From contig NZ_FNYV01000018.1 of NCBI RefSeq assembly GCF_900109115.1, positions 1 through 58,473 on the forward strand: a stretch of DNA of 58,473 bases. Reading direction: 5' to 3'. The translations under genes were made by a program, and so were the position numbers. Below are positions 10,818-19,871 of this stretch, one piece after another (the first letter of the stretch is position 1; each line of letters starts with the position of its first letter). Origin of the DNA: Micromonospora phaseoli (GTDB lineage: Bacteria; Actinomycetota; Actinomycetes; Mycobacteriales; Micromonosporaceae). The notes under the pieces are model-generated. The model ran no database searches. It had not been told where the DNA came from and was given only the letters and a program-made list of their open reading frames with translations.

Positions 10818-11876
10818 TCAGGTGGCCCCGCCCTGACCGGTCTCGGCCTCCGAACGAGTAGGTGCCCCGGGGTAGATGCGGCCGGTCGCGATCCGCGCCG
10901 TGATCCCCGAGTTCTCCAGGGCCTCGGCGAGCCGGCGGCGTAGCTCCCGGGCCACCGCGAACTGCCCGTCGGCGGTGGTCTTGACCACGGTCCGGATCAG
11001 GGTGCCCTCCACCGTGACCTGCTCGACGCCGAGCACCTCCGGCGGCTCCACGATCGACGGCGCCAGTTGCGGGTCCGCGGTGAGCGAGGCGGCGGCGGTA
11101 CGCAGCACCGCCGTGGCCTCCTCGGTGCCGGCGAACCCGATCGGCAGGTCGACCACCACCAACGCCCAGCCCTGGCTCTTGTTGCCCACCCGGATGATCT
11201 CGCCGTTGCGGAGGTACCAGAGCACGCCCCGCCCGTCGCGGACGGTGGTGACCCGCAGCCCGACCGCCTCGACCACGCCGCTCGCCTCGCCGAGGTCGAC
11301 GTTGTCGCCGACCCCGTACTGATCCTCGATCAGCATGAACAGGCCCGCGAGCAGGTCCTTGACCAGGCTCTGCGCGCCGAAGCCGAGAGCCACGCCGGCG
11401 ATCCCCGCGCTGGCCAGCAGCGGCGCCAGGTCGAAGCTGAGCTCCTTGAGCACCATCAGCAACGCGATGCCGAAGATGAACGCGGTGCTCATGCTGCGCA
11501 GCACCGAGCCGATCGCCTCGGCACGCTGCCGGCGCCGCTCCGGGACGAACTCACCGGGTTGGCTGGCGGCGCTCGGAATCCGCTCGCGCAGCGGGCGGAG
11601 CATGGTCGGTACGCCGGCGTCGCTGGTGGTCCGCACCAGCCGGCGGATCGTGCGGTGCACCAGCCATCGGGCCGCCACCGCGAGCAGCAGGATCACGATG
11701 ATCCGCAGCGGCTTGACCAGGATCCAGAAGCTGCCCTCGGCGAACCACACCGAGTCCGTGTACTTCCAGACGACGTCACACAGGAACTCGTCCAGGCACG
11801 CCGGGCTGGGTGTGTCTTCCGGTTCCGCCTCCGGGCTCGGCGGGGCGGGGGTCGGGCTGAGGCTGCTCACGGTCAC
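10818..11876 (-). CDS. Mechanosensitive ion channel, MscS family
   Basis: About 352 residues. A Pro-rich N-terminus precedes a TM helix near residues 50-70 (IIVILLLAVAARW) and a second near 130-150. The MscS pore region follows with LLASAGIAGVALGFGAQSLV and then VKDLLAGLFMLIEDQYGVGD, the family hallmark at the start of the beta domain. It should release solutes under hypo-osmotic stress. The start is uncertain: GTG 11876, GTG 11870 and TTG 11894 are all weakly supported. A charged linker with two Arg-rich stretches separates the first helices. It is divergent from the HNH nuclease gene. Confidence 0.87.
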   Translation of the reverse strand: MTVSSLSPTPAPPSPEAEPEDTPSPACLDEFLCDVVWKYTDSVWFAEGSFWILVKPLRIIVILLLAVAARWLVHRTIRRLVRTTSDAGVPTMLRPLRERIPSAASQPGEFVPERRRQRAEAIGSVLRSMSTAFIFGIALLMVLKELSFDLAPLLASAGIAGVALGFGAQSLVKDLLAGLFMLIEDQYGVGDNVDLGEASGVVEAVGLRVTTVRDGRGVLWYLRNGEIIRVGNKSQGWALVVVDLPIGFAGTEEATAVLRTAAASLTADPQLAPSIVEPPEVLGVEQVTVEGTLIRTVVKTTADGQFAVARELRRRLAEALENSGITARIATGRIYPGAPTRSEAETGQGGAT

Positions 11877-12126
11877 CCTGATTTCGTACCGCAACCGCCC
11901 GGCGGTCCCGCCGCCGACCCACCGGACGCCGTCGCCGTCGGCCGCCTGCCGCCGGAAAAGCTCGCGCGGGTACCCAGGATTAGTGCGTGCATTCGCCGGT
12001 CCGATCAGGGACTATTGGCGCAACGGACGTCGGTGATCCGGCCGGCGTCGACATGGTGCACGGCTGTGCCCGGCACCGGTCGGCGATGGCGAATGGGGGA
12101 AGCCGCTAGACCGGGAGGGTGACGCG

Positions 12127-12660
12127 ATGCCTGACATACGACCCACGGTGGGCTCCGGCGCGCTGGTCCTCAACGCCACCTACGAGCCGCTGTGTGTCGT
12201 GTCGGTACGCCGTGCCGCGATCCTCGTGCTCTCCGCCAAAGCGGTCTGCGTCGCCGACGGCGAAGGCATCCTGCACAGCGCCCGCAACGCGCTGCCGGTG
12301 CCCTCGGTCGTCCGGCTCACCCGATTCGTCCGGGTACCGTACCGCACCCACGTGGGCCTGTCCCGGCGGGCGATCTTCGCCCGGGACGGCTGGCGCTGCG
12401 CCTACTGCCGCGGACCGGCCGAGACCATCGACCACGTCTTCCCGCGCAGCCGGGGTGGCCGGCACGCCTGGGAGAACGTGGTCGCCGCCTGCGCCAGGTG
12501 CAACCACACCAAGGGCGACAAGACCCCGGCCGAGCTGGGCTGGCGACTGCACTCGCCGCCCTCGGCGCCCAAGGGAATCGCCTGGCGGGTACTCGGCCAC
12601 CGGGCGCCTGACCCGCGTTGGGTGGACTGGCTCGACCTGCGGGAATCCGAAGCCGCCTGA
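12127..12660 (+). CDS. HNH endonuclease family protein
   Basis: A 177-residue protein with a C-terminal HNH nuclease core: CAYC, then TIDHVFPRSRGG, then NVVAACARCNHTKGDKTP. The two CxxC pairs form a structural zinc site, and the His in IDHV with the Asn/His of NHTK forms the nuclease centre. The N-terminal half (LVLNATYEPL onwards) is a conserved domain found with this HNH type in most actinobacteria; the physiological DNA target is unknown. A GGGAGGGTG site lies 6 bases before the ATG. The M. tuberculosis counterpart (Rv2469c, from memory) is also next to glbO. It is unlikely to be a mobile-element nuclease. Confidence 0.9.
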   Translation: MPDIRPTVGSGALVLNATYEPLCVVSVRRAAILVLSAKAVCVADGEGILHSARNALPVPSVVRLTRFVRVPYRTHVGLSRRAIFARDGWRCAYCRGPAETIDHVFPRSRGGRHAWENVVAACARCNHTKGDKTPAELGWRLHSPPSAPKGIAWRVLGHRAPDPRWVDWLDLRESEAA

Positions 12661-12707
12661 CGTCAGCACCCGCCCCCGGCGCATCAGCCCGCAGCGGGTC
12701 TCAGCCC

Positions 12708-13547
12708 TCAGCGGGCCTCGACCAGCGAGGCGAACACCACCACGTTGTCCGCGTAGCCGGTCTCGCCGCCCACCCAGGGCCCACCGCAGGTGATCAGCCG
12801 TAGCTGGGGCCGGCTGAAGTCGCCGAAGACCTCGTCCGCCGGCAGTTGCTCCTTGTCGTACCGGTCGGTCCGGTCGACCTCGAAGACCGCCACCGAGCCG
12901 TCGGAGCGGGCCACTTCGACATGGTCTCCGGCGCGTAGGTCCCGCAGGTGTTGGAAGACCGCCGGCCCGCTGGTGGTGTCGACGTGCCCCACGATGACGG
13001 CCGGCCCGTACTGCCCGGGGGTGGGGCCCTGGTCGTACCAGCCGGCCTCCTGGGCCCGCTCGGCTGGTGGGGCGGCGATGCTGCCGTCCGGGGCGATGCC
13101 CACGTTGTGCACCGGCGCCGCCAGGTCGATCTTGTTGATCTCGATGCTGACCGGCTCGCTCGCCTCCAACAGCGGGAAGTCCTTCGGCGGCGGCGCCAGC
13201 CCGGCGATGAACCGGTCCGGCAGCAGACTCAGCCCGGTCATCCGCTCGACGCCGAGCATCGTCACGATCAGTAGCATCAGCGCGCCGATCACCAGGACCG
13301 GCAGCCCCGGGCTGGCGCGGGCCCGCCGTCGGGTCCCCGCCGTCCAGGACTGACGGGGTCTCGGTCGCAGTGGCGCGGCCGACGGGTCGGGCGTGGCGAC
13401 GCTGGCCGACCCGATCTGCGCGGTGACCCGGCCCAGCCGGCCCGCCGCCGAGGCCACCACCCGGCACCAGGCGCGCAGCCTACGGCGGGCGGTGGCCCGG
13501 GGCGGGCCCGGACCCGGTTCCGGCGTGGGGACGCGGTAGCCGGTCAT
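12708..13547 (-). CDS. Class F sortase
   Basis: A 279-residue membrane-anchored transpeptidase. A long basic/Pro-rich N-terminus (1-80) is followed by one TM helix (about 82-100) and an extracellular sortase barrel. Catalytic His188 lies in VIVGHVD and Cys254 in LRLITCGG. The end GYADNVVVFASL is typical of class F. The start is 12 bases after the stop of the upstream secreted-protein gene, so coupling is likely and a ribosome site is hard to see. The neighbouring protein has a signal peptide and a C-terminal helix with RRR tail, and is a plausible partner. No LPxTG motif is visible in it. Confidence 0.88.
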   Translation of the reverse strand: MTGYRVPTPEPGPGPPRATARRRLRAWCRVVASAAGRLGRVTAQIGSASVATPDPSAAPLRPRPRQSWTAGTRRRARASPGLPVLVIGALMLLIVTMLGVERMTGLSLLPDRFIAGLAPPPKDFPLLEASEPVSIEINKIDLAAPVHNVGIAPDGSIAAPPAERAQEAGWYDQGPTPGQYGPAVIVGHVDTTSGPAVFQHLRDLRAGDHVEVARSDGSVAVFEVDRTDRYDKEQLPADEVFGDFSRPQLRLITCGGPWVGGETGYADNVVVFASLVEAR

Positions 13548-13559
13548 GGTGTCGGTGGG

Positions 13560-14090
13560 TCAGGAGCCGGTCCGACGTCGGCTGCTCACCAGCCCGAACA
13601 CGACCATCGCCGCCACCGTGGCGGCGCCGCCGAGCAGCAGCATCGACCCCGTGCTGCGACTCGCCGTGCCACCACCACCGGTCGCCGGGCCCTTGGTGGG
13701 CTGGTCCATGTTCAGCACGCTCAGCGTGGTGCTGGCCGTCTGGTCGTTGTCGCAGCGCAGGTGCACCGGATAGTCGCCGGCGGGCTTGTTGCCCGGCACA
13801 GTGACCGAACCGGTGAGGAGCCCGTTGTCGGGCCGCAGGAAGACCCGGTTGAAGGCGTCCGACGTCACCTCGGCCTGGCGGTTGTTGGCGTTGTCGCAGC
13901 TCGCGCGGATCTGCACCCGGGAGCCGGCCTGGACACTGTTCGGCGTCACCTCGACGAAAGTGTTCTCGCCCGCTCGGGCGGGTGCGGCGCCGATCAGGAC
14001 GAACGCGGCGATCAGGACGAACGCCCCGAGCAGCCGGACGACGGTCGACGGCGAATGGAGTACGCCTGCGTGCGTTCGCAAACCCCGCAT
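13560..14090 (-). CDS. Secreted, C-terminally membrane-anchored protein
   Basis: A 176-residue exported protein. A signal peptide (about 1-40, ending PARAG) is followed by a beta-rich domain with two Cys residues (ASCDNAN and LRCDNDQ), then a Gly/Thr-rich linker and a C-terminal TM helix followed by SSRRRTGS. The domain has Ig-like features (VTPNSVQAGSRVQIRASC). The start MRGL is chosen over the longer frame because GGGAGGGAG lies just upstream. It is the first gene of a two-gene operon with the class F sortase. It may be a sortase substrate or partner, although no canonical sorting signal is seen. Confidence 0.8.
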   Translation of the reverse strand: MRGLRTHAGVLHSPSTVVRLLGAFVLIAAFVLIGAAPARAGENTFVEVTPNSVQAGSRVQIRASCDNANNRQAEVTSDAFNRVFLRPDNGLLTGSVTVPGNKPAGDYPVHLRCDNDQTASTTLSVLNMDQPTKGPATGGGGTASRSTGSMLLLGGAATVAAMVVFGLVSSRRRTGS

Positions 14091-14181
14091 GATTCTCCCT
14101 CCCGGCACCGGTGAAACCGGTCCTGCTGGGGCGACCCGCGGTGCTTTCCCCCTGCTACCGGCGCTAACCCGGCGAGGGTTT

Positions 14182-14233
14182 GTTAAGAGGGGGCCCTTGC
14201 TCTACCTGAGGCGTTAACAGGGGGCCCTTCCTT
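14182..14233 (+). repeat. Dispersed GTTAA...GGGCCC repeat, copy 1
   Basis: A 52-base unit containing two similar halves, each GTTAASARGGGGGCCC followed by a pyrimidine-rich tract. Related copies lie at 31306-31357 (opposite orientation) and 31895-31947. It overlaps the 3' end of the Lrp gene: the TAA stop of that gene comes from the repeat's first GTTAA. I associate this family with Micromonospora genomes from memory. Confidence 0.75.
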
Positions 14234-14668
14234 CGTGAGCGGGGTGAGGGGCTGCCAGCCGAGTGGGGTGGACAGCACCATCGTGCTCGACGGCTGGCCG
14301 TACGGGGCGAGTCGGTCGATGACGCTCTCGAACTCCCCGATCGAGCCGGCCGAGACCTTGAGCATGCTGCACGCGTCGCCGGTGATCCGGTGGATCTCCA
14401 GGATCTCCGGCCACCCGGCGACCTCCGGGTCGTGCAGGATGCACCGGGCGCCGTAGCAGGACATCCGGATCAGCGCGACCACGGTGCGGCCGGCCCGGGC
14501 GAGGTCGACGTGGGCGTGGTAGCCGGTGATCACCCCGGTCTCCTCCAGTCGGCGTACCCGCTCGGCCACCGCCGGTGGGGAGAGATGCACCCGCCGGGAC
14601 AGCTCGCTGAACGACAACCGCGCGTCGGCCTGCAACTCGCGCAGCAGGGCCCAGTCCATCTCATCCAC
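14183..14668 (-). CDS. Lrp/AsnC family transcriptional regulator (KynR-like)
   Basis: A 161-residue regulator with an N-terminal winged helix-turn-helix (LSFSELSRRVHLSPPAVAER) and a C-terminal ligand-binding RAM domain (about 70-145). It is divergent from the kynurenine operon with 146 bases between, which is the arrangement of KynR in pseudomonads, where kynurenine is the inducer. A role as pathway-specific activator is therefore inferred. The start may be GTG 14668 or ATG 14659. The last 15 residues and the stop codon come from a dispersed repeat, so the original C-terminus has probably been replaced. Confidence 0.88.
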   Translation of the reverse strand: MDEMDWALLRELQADARLSFSELSRRVHLSPPAVAERVRRLEETGVITGYHAHVDLARAGRTVVALIRMSCYGARCILHDPEVAGWPEILEIHRITGDACSMLKVSAGSIGEFESVIDRLAPYGQPSSTMVLSTPLGWQPLTPLTKEGPPVNASGRARAPS

Positions 14669-14814
14669 GCCTGGACCTTACGCGCGGTAGGCCGATCCCG
14701 GCCAGCGGCTTCCGTTCCGCAGGTCGATCGGCTGAAGCGCCGTTGAACAGGCATTCCTTCCGGCCGCCCCAGCAGGAGATCATGACTGGATGGCAGCCAG
14801 GAAGGAGTGGACGC

Positions 14815-15714
14815 ATGGAGCAGACTGAACTGCGCCCCGGGACTCGGGCGGCGGTGCGTCCGGCCACGCCACGGCAGCGGGCGGCCCGCGCCGCGCGAAA
14901 CGGCGGCGAGCCGACCCTGGAGTTCGCCGAGCGGGTGCCGTACGACGCCTATGTGCAGGCCAGCACGTTGCACGGGCTACAGCAGCCGCTGAGCAGCGAC
15001 CCGGGCGAGATGTCCTTCCTGATGGTCAGCCAGATCATGGAGCTGTACTTCGGGTTGACCTGCCACGAGCTGCGCGAGACGTCCCGGCTGCTGCGCGCCG
15101 ACCGGGTCTGGGAGGCGCTGGCTCCGCTACGCCGGGCCGCGCTGCACCTGGAGGGGCTCAACGCCGCCTGGCGGGGCCTGCGCTGGATGACCCCGGCCGA
15201 CTTCAACCGCTTCCGCAACCTGCTCGGCGAGGGCTCGGGCTTCCAGTCGGCCATGTACCGGCAGCTGGAGTTCCTGCTCGGATTGCGGGACCCGGCACTG
15301 ATCCGGCCGTTCCGCCGGCAGACCGAGGTGCACACCGAACTCACCGACGCCCTGGCCACGCCGAGCGTCTGGGACGAGGTGATCGCCCTGCTCGCCCGGC
15401 ACGGCCACGACCTGCCCGCCGAACTGCTGGAGCGGGACGTGGCAGCCGAGCACGAGACGCATCCCGCCGTCGAGGCGGCCTGGGTGCGGATCTACGCCGA
15501 CACCGGCCCGGAGAACCAGCTGCGGCTGCTCGGCGAGGCACTGACCGAGGTGGCTGAGCAGTTCGGCGACTGGCGGCACCACCACATCAAGGCGGTGCAG
15601 CGCACTATGGGTGCCAAAGTCGGCAGCGGTGGCTCCGCCGGGTTGGCATGGCTGCAACGCAGCATGGCCCGGGTGGTGTTCCCCGAGCTCTGGTCGGCCC
15701 GTACCGCGATGTGA
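14815..15714 (+). CDS. kynA: Tryptophan 2,3-dioxygenase
   Basis: A 299-residue haem enzyme that opens the indole ring of tryptophan to N-formylkynurenine, the first step of the pathway. The axial haem His is His256 in DWRHHHIKAV; Arg133 (RFRNLLG) should bind the substrate carboxylate; GSGGSAG (269-275) is the substrate loop. At the position of Xanthomonas TDO His55 this protein has Ser72, and Ser270 replaces the usual Thr. The ATG has an AGGAAGGAG site 7 bases upstream. It leads an eleven-gene operon divergent from an Lrp regulator. N-formylkynurenine must be deformylated by an enzyme not obvious in the window. Confidence 0.92.
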   Translation: MEQTELRPGTRAAVRPATPRQRAARAARNGGEPTLEFAERVPYDAYVQASTLHGLQQPLSSDPGEMSFLMVSQIMELYFGLTCHELRETSRLLRADRVWEALAPLRRAALHLEGLNAAWRGLRWMTPADFNRFRNLLGEGSGFQSAMYRQLEFLLGLRDPALIRPFRRQTEVHTELTDALATPSVWDEVIALLARHGHDLPAELLERDVAAEHETHPAVEAAWVRIYADTGPENQLRLLGEALTEVAEQFGDWRHHHIKAVQRTMGAKVGSGGSAGLAWLQRSMARVVFPELWSARTAM

Positions 15715-15727
15715 GGCGAGAGTGACG

Positions 15728-17038
15728 ATGAGCAATACCGGCGCTGAGCCGACCCGCCCCGGCGAGGCCGAAGCCGTCCGCCTGGACGCCACCGACCCGG
15801 GGCACCGGCACCTGTTCCACCTGCCGCCGGCCGACGGCGGCCGCTACCCCGAGGCCGCGTACCTGGCCGGCAACTCGCTCGGACTGCAACCGAGGGCCAC
15901 CCGTGGCGAGCTGCTGGCCGATCTGGACGCCTGGAGCCGGCTCGGTGTCGAGGGGCACCTGGAGGCGGACCGACCCTGGCTGCCGTACCACGAGTTGCTG
16001 ACGGCGCCGGCCGCGCGACTGGTCGGCGCCCTGCCCACCGAGACCGTGGTGATGAACTCGCTGACGGTCAACCTGCACCTGCTGATGGTCAGCTTCTATC
16101 GGCCGGTCGGCGAGCGGAACCGGATCGTCATCGAGGACAGCGCCTTCCCGTCGGACAGCTACGCGGTGCGCAGCCAGGCGCGGTTCCACGGCCTCAACCC
16201 GGACCGCGCCGTCGTCCGGCTCACGCCGCGTCCTGGCGAGGACACCCTGCGGACCGAGGACGTCACCGCGTTCCTGGCGACCGAGGGGCACACCGTCGCG
16301 CTGGTACTGCTCGGCGGCGTCAACTACCTCACCGGCGAGCTGATGGACATCCCGGCGATCACCGCCGCCGGGCGGGCCGCCGGCGCGGTCGTCGGTTGGG
16401 ACCTGGCGCACGCGGCGGGCAACGTCGTGCTGTCGCTGCACGACTGGGACGTCGACTTCGCCGCCTGGTGCTCGTACAAGTACCTCAACTCGGGCCCGGG
16501 CGCGCTCGCCGGGGTGTTCGTGCACGAACGGCACCACGGCGACGAGGCGCTGCCCCGCTTCGAGGGCTGGTGGAGCACGGCGGCGACGACCCGGTTCGAG
16601 ATGGCCCCGGTCAGCCGGCCGCCGGCCACCGTCGATGCGTGGCAGATCTCCAACCCACCGATCTTCGCGATGGGCCCGGTCCGCACCTCGTTGGAGCTGT
16701 TCGACTCGGTCGGCATGCCGGCGCTACGCGAGCGCAGCCTGCGCCTCACCGGCTATCTGGAGCGACTGCTGGACGAGGTGACCGTTGGTCGGCCGCTGAC
16801 GGTCATCACCCCGCGCGAGCCACACCGGCGCGGCAGCCAGCTCTCGGTACGCATCGGTGCGGGCAGCGCCAACGAGCTGACCAAGCGGCTGCGGCACGAG
16901 CACGGGGTGATCGCCGACGCCCGGGAACCGGACGTCGTCCGGTTCGCCCCGGTGCCGCTGTACTCGACGTACCACGATTGCTGGCGGGTAGCCGACGCGC
17001 TGGCCGCGACGGTTTCGGTTGCGGAGGTGCCCCGGTGA
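15728..17038 (+). CDS. kynU: Kynureninase
   Basis: A 436-residue PLP enzyme that splits 3-hydroxykynurenine (or kynurenine) into 3-hydroxyanthranilate (or anthranilate) and alanine. The Schiff-base lysine is Lys251 in SYKYLNSGPG; Asp225 in VGWDLAHAAG contacts the pyridine nitrogen. Length and the final RFAPVPLYSTYHDCW block are typical. It lies 13 bases after kynA. ATG 15728 is preferred; GTG 15722 is in frame. Its end overlaps kmo by four bases (GTGA). Confidence 0.94.
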   Translation: MSNTGAEPTRPGEAEAVRLDATDPGHRHLFHLPPADGGRYPEAAYLAGNSLGLQPRATRGELLADLDAWSRLGVEGHLEADRPWLPYHELLTAPAARLVGALPTETVVMNSLTVNLHLLMVSFYRPVGERNRIVIEDSAFPSDSYAVRSQARFHGLNPDRAVVRLTPRPGEDTLRTEDVTAFLATEGHTVALVLLGGVNYLTGELMDIPAITAAGRAAGAVVGWDLAHAAGNVVLSLHDWDVDFAAWCSYKYLNSGPGALAGVFVHERHHGDEALPRFEGWWSTAATTRFEMAPVSRPPATVDAWQISNPPIFAMGPVRTSLELFDSVGMPALRERSLRLTGYLERLLDEVTVGRPLTVITPREPHRRGSQLSVRIGAGSANELTKRLRHEHGVIADAREPDVVRFAPVPLYSTYHDCWRVADALAATVSVAEVPR

Positions 17039-18369
17039 CGCAGGAGCGGGACGAGATCGCCGTGGTGGGCGCCGGGCTGGCCGGCTGCCTGCTGGCCTGT
17101 TTCCTGGCCCGGCGGGGACATCGGGTGGCGCTGTACGAGCGGCGGCCGGACCCGCGCGCCGGGACGACCGAGCGGGGCCGCTCGATCAACCTGGCGCTCT
17201 CCGAGCGCGGCCTGGACGCGCTGCGCCGCATCGGGCTCGACGAGCAGGTGATGGTCGACGCGCTGCCGATGCGTGGCCGGATGGTGCATCCCGTGGTGGG
17301 TGAGCCGGGCTTCCAGTCGTACAGCGTCTCCGGCGACCGGGCGATCAACTCGATCAGCCGGGGCGCGTTGAACAACGCGCTGCTGGCGGCCGCCGACAAG
17401 CTGCCCGGGGTGCGGATCGCCTTCGACCACCGGCTGGTCGGGCTCGACCCGGCGGCCGGGACGATGACGTTCGAGACCCCGCGGGGCACGGTCACGGCGG
17501 GCGCGCAGGTGGTGCTCGGCACCGACGGCGCCGGTTCGGCGGTACGCGGACAGCTGCTCGAACACGGCCTGCTCACCGAGAGCGTCGACTTCCTCGACTA
17601 CGGCTACAAGGAGCTGACCATCCCGCCGCTCGGCGGTGAGTTCGCGCTCGACCCCGGCGCGTTGCACATCTGGCCGCGCGGCACCTCGATGATGATCGCC
17701 CTGCCCAATCCCGACCGTTCCTTCACCTGCACCCTGTTCTGGCCCACCCACGGCACCACCAGCTTCGCCTCGCTGGGCAGTCCGGCGGCGATCGAGCGGC
17801 ACTTCGCGCAGCACTACCCGGACCTGCTGCCGCTCGCCCCCGACCTGGTCGACGACTACCAGCACAACCCGGTCGGGGTGCTCGGCACCGTGCGGTGCGA
17901 CCCGTGGCAGGTCGACGGGCGGGTGGGCCTGCTCGGCGACGCGGCGCACGCCATCGTGCCGTTCTACGGCCAGGGCGCCAACTGCGCCTTCGAGGACGTG
18001 GTGGAGCTGGATCGCTGCCTGGACGAGTGCGCCGACGACTGGTCGACGGCGCTGCCGCTGTTCCAGCAGCGCCGGCAGGACAACGCCGAGGCGATCGCCC
18101 GGATGGCGTTGGCCAACTTCGTGGAGATGCGGGACAAGGTCGCCTCGCCGGTCTTCCGGACCCGCAAGCGGATCGAGCACGCCCTGGAACGCGCGCTGCC
18201 CGACCGGTACGTCTCCCAGTACGAGCTGGTCTCCTTCTCCACCGTGCCCTACGCGCAGGTGCGCCGCCGGGTCCGCCGCCAGTACCAGGTGCTCGGTGTG
18301 GTGGCGGCCGGTGTGGTGGCGGCGTTGGCCGGCGCGGCGGTGGCGCTCGGGCGGGGGAGGCGCGGATGA
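17035..18369 (+). CDS. kmo: Kynurenine 3-monooxygenase
   Basis: A 444-residue FAD- and NADPH-dependent aromatic hydroxylase that converts kynurenine to 3-hydroxykynurenine. The FAD-binding motif VVGAGLAGCLLA lies at the N-terminus, GTDGAGSAVR in the middle, and LLGDAAHAIVPFYGQGANCA near residue 300. A hydrophobic helix close to the C-terminus followed by GRGRRG suggests membrane association, as in the eukaryotic enzyme. The GTG start overlaps the kynU stop and its own stop overlaps the next start, so it is tightly coupled in the operon. Its presence directs the pathway through 3-hydroxyanthranilate rather than anthranilate. Confidence 0.94.
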   Translation: MTQERDEIAVVGAGLAGCLLACFLARRGHRVALYERRPDPRAGTTERGRSINLALSERGLDALRRIGLDEQVMVDALPMRGRMVHPVVGEPGFQSYSVSGDRAINSISRGALNNALLAAADKLPGVRIAFDHRLVGLDPAAGTMTFETPRGTVTAGAQVVLGTDGAGSAVRGQLLEHGLLTESVDFLDYGYKELTIPPLGGEFALDPGALHIWPRGTSMMIALPNPDRSFTCTLFWPTHGTTSFASLGSPAAIERHFAQHYPDLLPLAPDLVDDYQHNPVGVLGTVRCDPWQVDGRVGLLGDAAHAIVPFYGQGANCAFEDVVELDRCLDECADDWSTALPLFQQRRQDNAEAIARMALANFVEMRDKVASPVFRTRKRIEHALERALPDRYVSQYELVSFSTVPYAQVRRRVRRQYQVLGVVAAGVVAALAGAAVALGRGRRG

Positions 18370-19871
18370 CGCTCTGGGATCCACGGCTGATGGCCGGGCA
18401 GGCACCGGACGGACCGGGTCTGTTGCGCAACTTCGTCGGCGGTGAGTTCGTCGATGCCGGCACCCGCTTCACCAAACGCTCACCGGTCACCGGCGAGCCG
18501 GTCTTCGAGGTGGTCGAGGCCAGCCGCACCACGGTGGACGACGCGGTGACCGCCGCCCGGTCGGCGCTACGCGGGCCGTGGGGCCGGATGGGGGAGCGGG
18601 AGCGCGCCGAGGTGCTGCGCCGGGTCGCCGACGAGCTGGAACGCCGCTTCGACGACCTGGTCACCGCCGAGGTCGCCGACACCGGCAAGGCCATCTCGCA
18701 GGCCCGTACCCTCGACATCCCGCGCGGTGCGGCCAATTTCCGGGCCTTCGCGGAGATCGTGGCGACCACGCCGACGGAGTCGTTCACCACGGTCGTTCCG
18801 GGCGGTGGACGGGCGTTGAACTACGCGGTACGCAAACCGGTCGGTGTCCTCGCGGTGATCGTGCCGTGGAACCTGCCGCTGCTGCTGCTCACCTGGAAGG
18901 TCGCCCCAGCCCTGGCCTGCGGCAACGCGGTGGTGGTCAAGCCCAGCGAGGAGACCCCCGCCTCGGCGACCCTGCTCGCCGAGGTGATGGCCGCGGCCGG
19001 AGTGCCCGACGGGGTGTTCAACCTGGTGCACGGCTTCGGCCCGGACTCGGCCGGCGAGTTCCTCACCCGGCATCCGGGCGTCGACGCGATCACCTTCACC
19101 GGCGAGTCCGCCACCGGCGCCGCCATCATGCGGGCCGCCGCCGACGGGGTGAAGGCGGTCAGCTTCGAGCTGGGCGGCAAGAACGCCGGGCTGGTCTTCG
19201 CCGACGCCGACCTGGACGCCGCGGTGGCCGGGTCGGTCCGCTCCAGCTTCACCAACGGCGGCCAGGTGTGCCTGTGCACCGAACGGATCTACGTGCAGCG
19301 GCCGGTGTTCGAGGAGTTCACCGCCCGGCTCGCCGAGCGCGCCGCCGAGCTGGCGTACGGCTGGCCGGCCGACGAGGCGACGGTGAACATGCCGCTGATC
19401 TCGCAGGCCCACCGGAGCAAGGTCCTCGGGCACTACGACCTGGCTCGGGCGCAGGGGGCGCAGGTGCTCGCCGGCGGCGGCGCGCCGCGCTTCGACGATG
19501 CCCGCGACGGCGGCGCGTACGTCCAGCCGACGGTGCTGACCGGGCTCGGCCCCGACGCCCGTACGAACCGGGAGGAGATCTTCGGCCCGGTGGTGCACGT
19601 GGCCCCGTTCGACGACGAGGACGAGGCGTACGCGCTGGCCAACGGCACCGAGTACGGCCTGGCGGCGGCGGTCTGGACCCGCGACGTGGGACGGGCGCAC
19701 CGGGCCGGCGCGCGGCTGGACGCCGGCATCGTCTGGGTCAACACCTGGTTCCTGCGCGACCTGCGCACCCCGTTCGGCGGGGTGAAGGCCTCCGGCATCG
19801 GCCGCGAGGGCGGCGTGCACTCGCTCGACTTCTACTCCGAACTCACAAACGTCTGCGTGGACCTGTCATGA
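18366..19871 (+). CDS. nbaE: 2-Aminomuconic 6-semialdehyde dehydrogenase
   Basis: A 501-residue NAD-dependent aldehyde dehydrogenase that oxidises 2-aminomuconate semialdehyde (or 2-hydroxymuconate semialdehyde) after decarboxylation of ACMS. Catalytic residues Asn169 (IVPWNLP), Glu268 (FELGGKN) and Cys302 (GQVCLC) are in place. Arg120 (DIPRGAANF) and Arg464 (WFLRDLRTPFGG) match the two substrate carboxylate-binding arginines known in the Pseudomonas enzyme. That supports the aminomuconate assignment over a generic aldehyde dehydrogenase. Start and stop both overlap neighbours by four bases. It begins the run of genes whose order matches the Pseudomonas nba operon (E-H-J-I-G-F-C-D). Confidence 0.9.
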   Translation: MTLWDPRLMAGQAPDGPGLLRNFVGGEFVDAGTRFTKRSPVTGEPVFEVVEASRTTVDDAVTAARSALRGPWGRMGERERAEVLRRVADELERRFDDLVTAEVADTGKAISQARTLDIPRGAANFRAFAEIVATTPTESFTTVVPGGGRALNYAVRKPVGVLAVIVPWNLPLLLLTWKVAPALACGNAVVVKPSEETPASATLLAEVMAAAGVPDGVFNLVHGFGPDSAGEFLTRHPGVDAITFTGESATGAAIMRAAADGVKAVSFELGGKNAGLVFADADLDAAVAGSVRSSFTNGGQVCLCTERIYVQRPVFEEFTARLAERAAELAYGWPADEATVNMPLISQAHRSKVLGHYDLARAQGAQVLAGGGAPRFDDARDGGAYVQPTVLTGLGPDARTNREEIFGPVVHVAPFDDEDEAYALANGTEYGLAAAVWTRDVGRAHRAGARLDAGIVWVNTWFLRDLRTPFGGVKASGIGREGGVHSLDFYSELTNVCVDLS

